NCBI GenBank assembly: GCA_002441125.1
Contig: DJVI01000011.1
Coordinates: 6,523 to 70,522, forward strand
Direction of reading: 5' to 3'
DNA: 64,000 nucleotides
Source of the DNA: Caldifarciminota bacterium UBA6260
GTDB lineage: Bacteria > Hydrothermota > 32-111
Both the position numbers and the translations under genes were made by a program. The stretch's first letter is position 1. Every line of letters begins with the position of its first letter. Below, in pieces: positions 18,642-26,181 of the stretch. A model generated the notes under the pieces. It saw only the letters and a program-made list of their open reading frames with translations. It was not told the DNA's origin and made no database searches.

Positions 18642-18643
18642 TA

Positions 18644-19048
18644 TCAATTTAATTTAGAGAGACTTTTCTGAGCTTCCTCTTTAAACCTAACAACTGTCTG
18701 TTTTATAAGATTCCTTCTCCCAGTATCTATCTTTAAATTGAAAAGGTAGTCAACCATAGAATCTGAGAAGAGGGTGAAAATAATATCTCCACCCTCTTTC
18801 TCCAATTTTTTTCTTCTTGAATTCGAATAGGGTATTTTACCATTAAGGTCTGAAAATATTTTGTTAAAATCTATTTTTGGATCTTCAGAATAAACTTTCA
18901 AAGCCTCTACGAGTAAAGTTATAAGGTTGAACCAGTTATCATAATCCCTTTTGAAAATATTTTTTCTATCCTCAACTTCAAGTAAAGGAATATAATACTT
19001 GGTTATAGCATCTATATCATAATTAAAATTTGAAACCGCTTTACTCAT
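18644..19048 (-). CDS. Helical protein of unknown function, first gene before the kinase-like/patatin pair
   Basis: 134 aa, no signal peptide, charged and helical (DRKNIFKRDYDNWFNLITLL, KLEKEGGDIIFTLFSDSMVD). AAGGA lies about 6 nt before the ATG and a TATAAT lies about 18 nt before it, so transcription may start here as well as by read-through. The kinase-like gene starts 2 nt after its stop. I recognise no family. Its constant coupling to the membrane sensor would be worth testing in related genomes. Confidence 0.55.
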   Translation of the reverse strand: MSKAVSNFNYDIDAITKYYIPLLEVEDRKNIFKRDYDNWFNLITLLVEALKVYSEDPKIDFNKIFSDLNGKIPYSNSRRKKLEKEGGDIIFTLFSDSMVDYLFNLKIDTGRRNLIKQTVVRFKEEAQKSLSKLN

Positions 19049-19064
19049 ATTTTCCTTGAATATA

Positions 19065-20294
19065 TTATATCACAATTGTTTCTTTAATCAACTGGTTATT
19101 TTTAAATCTTTCAAATTTAAGATCCTCAACACCTTTTATTGTTTTGTATTCACCTTTTAAAATCTTTTCAGCAACTGAAATCCCAACTCCGGGTGCTTCC
19201 ATAACTCCATGCCCTGAAAAGCCTGTTGCAATGAATAGATTTTTAAGATTGGAATGAAAACCTATTATTCCATTTTTATCTTTAGTGTTATGTTCATAAA
19301 GTCCACCCCACATTGATTGTGGAGAGATTATTCTACAATATTCCATTCCCGGAATCCTTGCTGCCATATAATAGTTCATCTCTTCCTCATAATATTTTGG
19401 ATCAGGTGTGTAATCGTAACCGAAAGGTTGCTTTGGATCAGCCCTTCCGACTATAAGATTCCCCTTCTCGGGATGGAAATAAACTCCATTATCTATTATA
19501 GTCATAGGAATCTTTTCAAAACCTTCGATGTTTGGCATCTTAACAGTGAAAAGCATCCTCTTCCACGGAACAACAGGAATATGGTAATCTTCATTTTCAA
19601 CAGATTTTTTCAAAAGATCTCCTGAAAATGCACCTGCGGCAAGAATTACAAGATCACCTTCAATTATTGTTCCATCAACAAGTTCAACACCAAGAGTTTC
19701 ATCATTGTTGAATATTATCTTTTTAACTTCACTGTTCAACTTTATTTCAACCTTTTGTGGATATTTCTCTTTTGTGTATTCAAAATATCTGTTAGATGCT
19801 GTAGTAGGATTGAAAACTCCACAATCTGGTCCAAATAATCCACCAGCGATAGGTTTCATCTTCAAAACTTCGTTAACCTCTGGATCAATATGGTCTATTG
19901 TTGGTATATAACCAGGAACAAAATTTTTTATCTCTTCTGGTTTCAAGAGTTCAGTTCTTACACCATTTTCATCCCAGACATGTTTGAAATCCTTTATTGC
20001 TTTAAATTCCTCTTCATAATAGGTAAAAAGGTAACCTATCTGTTCAAAACCAATGTTTGTTCCAAGTTCTTCGTGAAAATGTTTGTAAGCGTTTATAGAG
20101 TAATTTGTCAACATCAAATTTACATTTGTAGACCATATATTTCTGAATGCTCCCGCTGAAAGTGAGGTTGATTCCTGTGAAAGTTGGCTCTTTCTTTCAA
20201 GTACAACAACTTTTCCCTGATAACCTTCTCTGTAAAGATGGTAAAGTATAGAACCGCCTATTATTCCACCACCTATAATAATTATTTTATCCAT
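19065..20294 (-). CDS. FAD-dependent oxidoreductase of the DAO (glycine/D-amino acid oxidase) family
   Basis: 409 aa with a Rossmann FAD motif at the start (IIIIGGGIIGGSILYHL, residues 4-20) and Glu33 closing the ADP-binding fold. A second FAD/DAO signature is near the C-terminus (LFIATGFSGHGVMEAPGVG). The closest familiar relatives are sarcosine oxidase beta, FOXRED1 and D-amino acid dehydrogenase-type enzymes, oxidising an N-methyl or D-amino acid. AAGGAG lies 5 nt before the ATG. It follows apbE by 9 nt and so sits at the end of the Rnf operon, which suggests it feeds electrons from amino acid oxidation into the reduced-carrier pool. The substrate cannot be assigned. Confidence 0.82.
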   Translation of the reverse strand: MDKIIIIGGGIIGGSILYHLYREGYQGKVVVLERKSQLSQESTSLSAGAFRNIWSTNVNLMLTNYSINAYKHFHEELGTNIGFEQIGYLFTYYEEEFKAIKDFKHVWDENGVRTELLKPEEIKNFVPGYIPTIDHIDPEVNEVLKMKPIAGGLFGPDCGVFNPTTASNRYFEYTKEKYPQKVEIKLNSEVKKIIFNNDETLGVELVDGTIIEGDLVILAAGAFSGDLLKKSVENEDYHIPVVPWKRMLFTVKMPNIEGFEKIPMTIIDNGVYFHPEKGNLIVGRADPKQPFGYDYTPDPKYYEEEMNYYMAARIPGMEYCRIISPQSMWGGLYEHNTKDKNGIIGFHSNLKNLFIATGFSGHGVMEAPGVGISVAEKILKGEYKTIKGVEDLKFERFKNNQLIKETIVI

Positions 20295-20303
20295 AAAAAC
20301 TCC

Positions 20304-21227
20304 TTAATCTTGAATGTAAATTTTAATTCCTTCAAAATTTTTTAAAACCTCTTCCCTTTTTTCATCTTTTAAAAGCATCAACGCTGTTGCAAGAGCATCA
20401 GATGTAGTCCCATTTGGGGCTATAACTGTAACAGAATGGATGGAAGAGGATGGGTTTCCAATTTTTGGATCAATTATATGACAGTATCTTTTCCCTTTTA
20501 TTTCATAATATCTAAAATAGTCCCCACTGGTAACTATGGAACCATTCAAAATCTCTTCAACTTTTACAACACTATCTTTTTCAAAACTCCTTATACCAAC
20601 ACGGAAAGGTTTCTCATCAACAAGGTTGAAACAAACTATATCTCCACCAAGATTAACGAGTCCTTTCTCTACTCCTTCTTTTTTCAAAAGGTCAACAACA
20701 ATATCACCAAAATAACCTTTAGCTATTCCACCAAAATCTAAAGCAACATATTTGTTCTTTTTATAAATTTTTCCGTCCTTAACTGTGAACTGATTGGAAT
20801 CGTTTACAAGTTGAACAAAAAATTTTATCGAATCTGTTTCAGGCTCCCTCTCTTCCTTTTCACACCTTGAATAATATGAAAGTAAAGGTTCTATGAAAAC
20901 ATTGAAATAACCATCTGTAAGTTTTTTCAAAGAATCACTTAAAAAAATCAATTTTAAGAACTCATCATTTTTTTCAATAAAATTTTCACTTCTATTGAAT
21001 CTATAAACATAGGAGTTTTGGTTATATTTTGAAAAGAAATTATCAAGTTTTTTTAATGTATCCTCAACATCCTTAAAAACTTTATCAAAATCAAATTCCC
21101 TTTCACCATAAAGGATTATTGAAACATTAACATTTCCGAAAAAAAGATAATTCTTTCTTCTCTCTACAAGTTTAGAGCAGTTTATGAAAATAAAAAAAAT
21201 AAATAGCAAAAAAAAACTTTTTTTCAT
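20304..21227 (-). CDS. apbE: FAD:protein FMN transferase lipoprotein (ApbE)
   Basis: About 307 aa. The ATG at 21225-21227 shares its A with the rnfA TGA; an in-frame GTG lies one codon upstream. The signal peptide ends in a lipobox (FINCSK, Cys17), placing the enzyme on the outside of the inner membrane. ApbE motifs are present: DFGGIAKGYFGD, IVTSGDYFRYYE, IIDPKIGNPSSSIHSVTVI and TTSDALATALMLL. ApbE attaches FMN to a Thr in RnfG and RnfD; both target sites are seen upstream in this operon, which explains its position directly after rnfA. Confidence 0.93.
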   Translation of the reverse strand: MKKSFFLLFIFFIFINCSKLVERRKNYLFFGNVNVSIILYGEREFDFDKVFKDVEDTLKKLDNFFSKYNQNSYVYRFNRSENFIEKNDEFLKLIFLSDSLKKLTDGYFNVFIEPLLSYYSRCEKEEREPETDSIKFFVQLVNDSNQFTVKDGKIYKKNKYVALDFGGIAKGYFGDIVVDLLKKEGVEKGLVNLGGDIVCFNLVDEKPFRVGIRSFEKDSVVKVEEILNGSIVTSGDYFRYYEIKGKRYCHIIDPKIGNPSSSIHSVTVIAPNGTTSDALATALMLLKDEKREEVLKNFEGIKIYIQD

Positions 21228-21808
21228 CACATCTTTACAAGACCGGTAAACCCGAAGAAAGCAAGAGACATGAGTCCAGCAGTTATTATTCCAATTGCAG
21301 GTCCCTTAAAAGGTTCAGGTATATCAGCCCACTCCATTTTTTCTCTTATACCAGCAAAAAGATAAATCGCGATAAAATAACCTATTCCTGTTGATAATGA
21401 GAAAACTATCGTTTCCATAAGGTTGTAATTTTTCTGAATATTCAATATTGCAACACCAAGTATTGTGCAGTTTGTTGTTATAAGTGGTAGATAGATACCT
21501 AAAGCTTCAAAAAGGGCTGGTGCTATCTTTTTCATTGTTATCTCTACTATCTGAACCAATGCTGCTATAACGAATATGAAAACTATAGTTTGTAGGTATT
21601 CGAGTTTCAAAGGATTCAGAACATAGATCTGCAAAAGGTATGAGATGAGAGTTGCCATCACCATAACAAAAATTACAGCGAAACCCATTCCCGCTGCTGT
21701 TTCCTGCTTTTTGGAAACACCTATGTAAGCACATATACCCAAAAATTTCATCAGGATTATGTTTGAAATCAACATAGAATCGATAGCGATAATCAATAAT
21801 TTTAACAT
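21227..21808 (-). CDS. rnfA: Rnf complex subunit RnfA
   Basis: 193 aa, six hydrophobic helices, the standard RnfA length. Typical segments are NIILMKFLGICAYIGVSKK and PLITTNCTILGVAILNIQ; each half contains the Cys proposed to hold a shared iron-sulfur centre with RnfE. It starts 1 nt after the rnfE stop and ends overlapping apbE. The Rnf complex couples ferredoxin:NAD+ electron transfer to Na+ or H+ export. Confidence 0.95.
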   Translation of the reverse strand: MLKLLIIAIDSMLISNIILMKFLGICAYIGVSKKQETAAGMGFAVIFVMVMATLISYLLQIYVLNPLKLEYLQTIVFIFVIAALVQIVEITMKKIAPALFEALGIYLPLITTNCTILGVAILNIQKNYNLMETIVFSLSTGIGYFIAIYLFAGIREKMEWADIPEPFKGPAIGIITAGLMSLAFFGFTGLVKM

Positions 21809-21809
21809 A

Positions 21810-22469
21810 TCACTTTACCTCTTTTTGAGTTTTTGATTTTTCTTTTTCAAGTTTCTGTCTAATCTTTTCTCTCTCTCTATTTTTTATATTAATAAAATTC
21901 ATACCACCAAGCATTAAGCCTATAGTTAGAAATGCCCCAGGTGGGAGAATCGCTACTATTACTGGTGAAAAGGACGAACCAAAAAGTTTTAAACCAAAAA
22001 ATGTGCCATTACCAAGAACCTCTCTTATAGTTGCAAGAACAACTATAGTCAACAGAAAACCTATTCCCATTCCAATTCCATCGAGAAAAGAATCAAAGAC
22101 ATTATTCTTTGAAGCAAAAGCTTCGGCCCTTCCAAAAACTATACAGTTAACAACTATCAAAGGGATGAAAACTCCCAAAGATTTATGGAGTTGTGGAAAA
22201 TAACCATACATTACAAGATCAACTATTGTGACAAATGTTGCTATAACCATAACAAAGACAGGGATTCTCATCTTGCTTGGAATGAATTTCCTGATAGATG
22301 ATATAACTACATTTGATAGGACTAAAACGAAAGTGGCTGCAAAAGCCATTCCCACAGCATTGTTTACGGTAGTTGAAACAGCAAGCACTGGGCAGAAACC
22401 AAGTAAAACAACAAGAACTGGATTGTTTGTCCAGATTCCATTAAAAATTTTCTTAAAACTGTTATTCAT
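21810..22469 (-). CDS. rnfE: Rnf complex subunit RnfE
   Basis: 219 aa. Signature segments NPVLVVLLGFCPVLAVSTTV, NNAVGMAFAATFVLVLSNVV and VVNCIVFGRAEAFASKN identify RnfE/NqrD, a paralogue of RnfA with inverted topology. The C-terminal tail is strongly charged (REREKIRQKLEKEKSKTQ) and cytoplasmic. GGAGGTG lies 4 nt before the ATG, which overlaps the end of rnfG by 8 nt. Confidence 0.95.
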   Translation of the reverse strand: MNNSFKKIFNGIWTNNPVLVVLLGFCPVLAVSTTVNNAVGMAFAATFVLVLSNVVISSIRKFIPSKMRIPVFVMVIATFVTIVDLVMYGYFPQLHKSLGVFIPLIVVNCIVFGRAEAFASKNNVFDSFLDGIGMGIGFLLTIVVLATIREVLGNGTFFGLKLFGSSFSPVIVAILPPGAFLTIGLMLGGMNFINIKNREREKIRQKLEKEKSKTQKEVK

Positions 22470-23073
22470 CTTTCACCTCCACACTTTTGGAGGAATCGGT
22501 TTCACTCTCTTTAAAATTGTACTCTAAAACTTTCAATCCTCTCTCTAAGCAATCTCCTACAGCCCTTGATGTAATTGTTGCTGATGTTATAGCCTGAATG
22601 TCTCCTCCATCTTTGTTAACTTTGAATTTAAAATTGGATAAGGATTTTGAAAGGAACTGATCCTTAAATTTATTTTCAGTCATCTTAGTACCAAGTCCAG
22701 GTGTTTCAGAAAACTCCAACGGGTAGATGCCAGTTATTTTGAATTCTTTATCAACTCCAATCATCATGGTTATAGTTCCGCCATAACCTTTTTTCGTATA
22801 TGATAATACAGAATAAGAATAAACAGTTGAATCGCTGTTTAGAATAATGTAAACTTTCAAAGGGATAGATTCAATATCAGACACAAGGGATGTATCTTTT
22901 ATAATCATCTGATCCGATATGTTTGGGATTACACTCTTTATCGCTTCAGTTATTTCAGCATTCTTTGCTTTCTCGATAGGTTCCTTTGTTACAGAGTAAA
23001 CATAGGAAAGTAGAAACGCTGAAACTACTGCGACTAAAAAAAGTTTTGCGATCTGAATAATATTATCTTTCAT
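22462..23073 (-). CDS. rnfG: Rnf complex subunit RnfG (covalent FMN protein)
   Basis: About 203 aa. I choose the ATG at 23071-23073, which has GGAGAG 5 nt upstream, over an in-frame TTG 12 nt earlier. An N-terminal membrane helix (IIQIAKLFLVAVVSAFLLSY) anchors an external domain with the ApbE target motif SATIT (in DIQAITSATITSRAV), whose last Thr carries FMN. The EFSETPGLGTKM segment is also typical. It starts 1 nt after the rnfD stop. Confidence 0.94.
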   Translation of the reverse strand: MKDNIIQIAKLFLVAVVSAFLLSYVYSVTKEPIEKAKNAEITEAIKSVIPNISDQMIIKDTSLVSDIESIPLKVYIILNSDSTVYSYSVLSYTKKGYGGTITMMIGVDKEFKITGIYPLEFSETPGLGTKMTENKFKDQFLSKSLSNFKFKVNKDGGDIQAITSATITSRAVGDCLERGLKVLEYNFKESETDSSKSVEVKDE

Positions 23074-23074
23074 A

Positions 23075-24052
23075 TCACTCTCCAAATTTTTTGTTTTTAG
23101 TAAACTTCTCTATTGTTGGAGAAATAGCTTCCATGATAAGTATAGCGAATGAGACACCCTCAGGATATGCACCGAAAAGCCTTATGAGAGAAGTTATCAA
23201 ACCACAACCAAAAGCAAAAATTATTTTCCCCTTTTTAGTTATCGGTGTTGTTACCATATCTGTAGCCATAAAGAATGCACCAAGGAAAAGTCCTCCTGTA
23301 ACCATGTGGAAAAATGGAGATGCATACTTTGTTGGATCTATGATGTTGAAAATCCAGGTAAAAACAAATACAGTCGATATGTATATAAGTGGAACTATAA
23401 GTGGGATTATCCTTCTGAATATTAAAAGAATTCCACCAATAAGTATTGCGAATTCAGAGATCTCACCTATTGAACCACCACCAACACCTTCGATAGGAAA
23501 ACCGAAGAAAAGTTTTAAATAATCAAGATTTGAAACTGATGATAAACCTTGAGTTTTCAACATTCCAAGTGGAGTTGCAAAAGTTTGGGCAGTAAGGTTA
23601 ACTCCTGTTGTCCATCTTGTCATAATTGAAGGGAAGGATAAAAGTAGGAAAACTCTCGCAATAAGAGCAGGGTTGAAAGGATTGTTCCCAAGTCCACCAT
23701 ATATATGCTTTCCAAAAAGCATAGCGACAAAGGAACCTACCGCACACATCCACCATGGTGATGTTGATGGAAGATTTAGAGCAAGAAGTAAACCTGTTAT
23801 GAAAGCACTTCCGTCGAAAGCTTTTTCAAAAACATTTTTTACTCCCCTTATCTTCAGAAAAATCATTTCAAAGATTTCGGTGAAAATTATACAGGAGAGG
23901 ATAACAGTTAACGCTCTGTATCTGTAAAGGTAAATAGCCCACAATGTTGTAGGTAAAAGAGCAACAACAACTGTCCACATTATACTTTTTATGTCCTCTT
24001 TCCCTCTAAGAAATGGAGCATTTTTTATTACGAATCTGTTTTCTTGCATCAT
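23075..24052 (-). CDS. rnfD: Rnf complex subunit RnfD
   Basis: 325 aa, about nine membrane helices. Family segments: DGSAFITGLLLALNLPSTSP, WWMCAVGSFVAMLFGKHIYG, GGLGNNPFNPALIARVF. The flavinylated loop usually reads SGATPL; here it is TFATPLG, keeping the Thr but losing the Ser-Gly. ATGATG opens the gene; the first ATG overlaps the rnfC stop in an ATGA, with AGAGGT upstream. Confidence 0.94.
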   Translation of the reverse strand: MMQENRFVIKNAPFLRGKEDIKSIMWTVVVALLPTTLWAIYLYRYRALTVILSCIIFTEIFEMIFLKIRGVKNVFEKAFDGSAFITGLLLALNLPSTSPWWMCAVGSFVAMLFGKHIYGGLGNNPFNPALIARVFLLLSFPSIMTRWTTGVNLTAQTFATPLGMLKTQGLSSVSNLDYLKLFFGFPIEGVGGGSIGEISEFAILIGGILLIFRRIIPLIVPLIYISTVFVFTWIFNIIDPTKYASPFFHMVTGGLFLGAFFMATDMVTTPITKKGKIIFAFGCGLITSLIRLFGAYPEGVSFAILIMEAISPTIEKFTKNKKFGE

Positions 24053-25368
24053 TTACCTCTCTTCAAATATTTTGAATATTTTTGTTTTCCTTTTACTATA
24101 CTGCTCGCCAAATCCCTTGAAGCTGGACAAATAAAAGAGCATGACCCACACTCAATACAATCCAAAACATCATCCATCTTTTCATACTCTCTTCTGTCTG
24201 ATGCCTCTTTAAGATAGGTTGGATTTAGACCCATCGGACACACAGATAAACATCTTCCACATCTGATACAAGGATTTTCCTCTTCTATGTTTACCTCTTC
24301 ATCAGTTAAAAACAAAAGTCCAGATGTTGTTTTTGTTATTGGTAAATTGATATCTGAAAATGGCTTCCCCATCATAGGACCACCATTTATAAGGTATCTA
24401 CAATTATCCTTTATTCCACCACAAAATTCAGCTATCTGTGAAACTGTAACTCCAATTGGGGCAAGAATATTTTTAGGTTCATTTATACCTTTACCTGAAC
24501 ATGTCAACACTCTTTCAGTTAAAGGTTTGTTGAAAGTGATAAGATCGTGTATTGCTTTAACAGTAGATACATTCTGTACTATTACACCAACCTCAAAAGG
24601 CAACTTTCTTATCGGGACAACCCTTTTTGTTAAAGCGTATATCAACTGTTTTTCTGCACCCTGTGGATATTTGGTTTTTAGAAGTTTAAACTCTATCCTT
24701 TTATCACTGTTAGACTTTTGAAGTTTTTCAAAAGCGTGCTCTTTATTCTCCTCTATACCAACTATAGCTTTTGGAATATCAAGGTTATCAAGGATCAAAC
24801 TTATCCCTGATAAAAATTCATCCCCAAATTCAAGCATAACTCTATAATCGTTTGTAAGGTATGGTTCACATTCAGCAGCGTTAACTATGAAAAGATCTAT
24901 CTTTTTATCCTTTGGAGGTGTCATCTTAACATAGGTTGGGAATCCTGCTCCACCCATGCCTATAATTCCTCCATTTTTGATCTCGTTTATAAACTTTTCT
25001 TTATCTTTTTTAAATTCCCTCTTCTCCTCTGTTCCCAAAACCTTTTCATTTTTGAAATCGTTTTTTATAACTATAACATCATTTTTAATCTCACCGGGAA
25101 AAACCATACTCTTTATCTGAACTACCTCTCCAGATACAGGTGAATGAACAATAGATGTAACACCACCTTCACCAGATGCAACGATCTGATTTTTAAGAAC
25201 TCTCTCCCCTTCCTTAACTAAACTTTTAGCAGGAGCCCCAATATGCTGGTTTATTGAGAGGAATATTAAATCTTTAGCTTCGAACCTTTCTATCTTCTTA
25301 TCCTCTGTTAACTCCTTTCTCTCCTCAGGAAGAACCCCACTCTTTCCAAATGTGTAAAGTTTAGCCAT
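24049..25368 (-). CDS. rnfC: Rnf complex subunit RnfC
   Basis: 439 aa. Order: N-terminal Rnf domain (HIGAPAKSLVKEGERVLKNQ), the NADH/FMN-type central domain (GIIGMGGAGFPTYVKMTPP), an SLBB region, and two 4Fe-4S motifs, CIRCGRCLSVCPMGLNP and CIECGSCSFICPASRDL. It lacks the long C-terminal repeats of E. coli RsxC. It overlaps rnfB by 8 nt. RnfC is the peripheral subunit that meets NAD(H). Confidence 0.95.
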   Translation of the reverse strand: MAKLYTFGKSGVLPEERKELTEDKKIERFEAKDLIFLSINQHIGAPAKSLVKEGERVLKNQIVASGEGGVTSIVHSPVSGEVVQIKSMVFPGEIKNDVIVIKNDFKNEKVLGTEEKREFKKDKEKFINEIKNGGIIGMGGAGFPTYVKMTPPKDKKIDLFIVNAAECEPYLTNDYRVMLEFGDEFLSGISLILDNLDIPKAIVGIEENKEHAFEKLQKSNSDKRIEFKLLKTKYPQGAEKQLIYALTKRVVPIRKLPFEVGVIVQNVSTVKAIHDLITFNKPLTERVLTCSGKGINEPKNILAPIGVTVSQIAEFCGGIKDNCRYLINGGPMMGKPFSDINLPITKTTSGLLFLTDEEVNIEEENPCIRCGRCLSVCPMGLNPTYLKEASDRREYEKMDDVLDCIECGSCSFICPASRDLASSIVKGKQKYSKYLKRGK

Positions 25369-25663
25369 TGGATACTCCTTCTTTCTTCTTTTTAAGTATC
25401 TCCCTAATCTTGTTTGCTACTTCATCTTTTCCAACAGGACAGATCTTGTATAGTTCACCTTTTTTGGCCATCTCTACGGCAAAATTCTCGCAACCAGCAA
25501 AACCACATGCACCACAGTTGACTCCAGGCAGGACTGCCAAAATTTCATCAACAGCTGGGTCCCTCTTTATTTCAAAAACCTTCATAGTTATCAATATCAA
25601 AACTCCAAGAAATATTGAGAGAGCGCCCATAACTAAGACAGGATATAGAATCTCTTTTATCAT
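25361..25663 (-). CDS. rnfB: Short RnfB: membrane helix plus first 4Fe-4S domain only
   Basis: 100 aa. One N-terminal membrane helix (ILYPVLVMGALSIFLGVLIL) and the Fes motif with Cys50, Cys53, Cys58 and Cys75 (VNCGACGFAGCENF, LYKICP), then a short charged tail. Usual RnfB proteins are about 190-330 aa and continue into a two-cluster (or larger) ferredoxin domain. That part is absent here: rnfC begins 8 nt before the rnfB stop, so there is no room for a frameshifted remainder. The start overlaps the upstream RseC-like gene (ATGA). Identification is firm; electron entry must differ or use a separate ferredoxin. Confidence 0.9.
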   Translation of the reverse strand: MIKEILYPVLVMGALSIFLGVLILITMKVFEIKRDPAVDEILAVLPGVNCGACGFAGCENFAVEMAKKGELYKICPVGKDEVANKIREILKKKKEGVSNG

Positions 25664-26079
25664 TTTAAAACCCTCACTATTTTATGGTTAAATTGATCTT
25701 TTTTTCTTTTGTTGAAGATATATATTATTATCAGTGAAATCAGAAAACCTAAAAATCCAAAAATAGCAACTATCCCTTCTCCCTTTTTCAAAGAGTATCC
25801 TATAAGTGAAAATATTAAAATTAAAATTGTTGGAATAATATAAAAGATGACTGAAAGAAGAAGGATCTTTTTTCGCTCTATCATCAACTCAACTGTGTCA
25901 CCTTTTTCAACCTTCTCACCTGAAATGTTTTCACTTTCAATTACTTTATTCTGATCTTTGGAAAAAACAGAACATTCTTCCGAATGTGAGCAGGAAGAAC
26001 ATGCTGATGGTAGATTAATTTTGACAAAAATTTTCCCATCTTTTATATCAAAAACCTCACCAAAAATTTTTTCTTCCAT
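25660..26079 (-). CDS. RseC/MucC-family membrane protein, first gene of the Rnf operon
   Basis: About 139 aa from the ATG at 26077-26079. An alternative in-frame start at 26118 lies in the promoter. An N-terminal soluble part has a Cys motif (SACSSCSHSEECSVF, Cys27, 30, 36), then two membrane helices (LLLSVIFYIIPTILILIFSL and the next). This is the SoxR-reducing/RseC family that often stands immediately before rnfB, as in Bacteroidetes. Its role with Rnf is not settled; a redox or assembly function is likely. No Shine-Dalgarno is visible and the leader would be only a few nucleotides. Confidence 0.85.
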   Translation of the reverse strand: MEEKIFGEVFDIKDGKIFVKINLPSACSSCSHSEECSVFSKDQNKVIESENISGEKVEKGDTVELMIERKKILLLSVIFYIIPTILILIFSLIGYSLKKGEGIVAIFGFLGFLISLIIIYIFNKRKKDQFNHKIVRVLK

Positions 26080-26092
26080 AATATTTTGATAT

Positions 26093-26118
26093 ATTATACT
26101 TTTAACACCTTTTGTCAA
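26093..26118 (-). promoter_or_regulatory. Promoter of the Rnf operon
   Basis: Minus strand: TTGACA (26113-26118) and TATAAT (26093-26098), spacing a short 14 bp. The start of transcription would be about 7 nt before the ATG. Confidence 0.5.
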
Positions 26119-26128
26119 TAGATTGACA
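26113..26128. promoter_or_regulatory. 16-bp perfect palindrome between the divergent Rnf and NtrC genes
   Basis: TGTCAAT-AG-ATTGACA, two 7-bp arms around 2 bp. Read either way it provides a TTGACA. It is a candidate operator shared by both promoters, or two back-to-back -35 boxes. Confidence 0.5.
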
Positions 26129-26146
26129 TAACTTAATATAAAAGTA

Positions 26147-26176
26147 TTGAAATTTTTTATTTTTATATTATATTAT
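26147..26176 (+). promoter_or_regulatory. Probable leaderless promoter of the NtrC-type gene
   Basis: TTGAAA (26147-26152), 18-bp spacer, TATTAT (26171-26176), then 5 nt to the ATG at 26182. No ribosome-binding site precedes the ATG. Confidence 0.45.
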
Positions 26177-26181
26177 TTATT

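Noticed and set aside
26079..26118. Upstream start for the RseC-like protein at 26118
   Set aside because: It would put the promoter -10 box inside the coding region and add residues unlike the family start.
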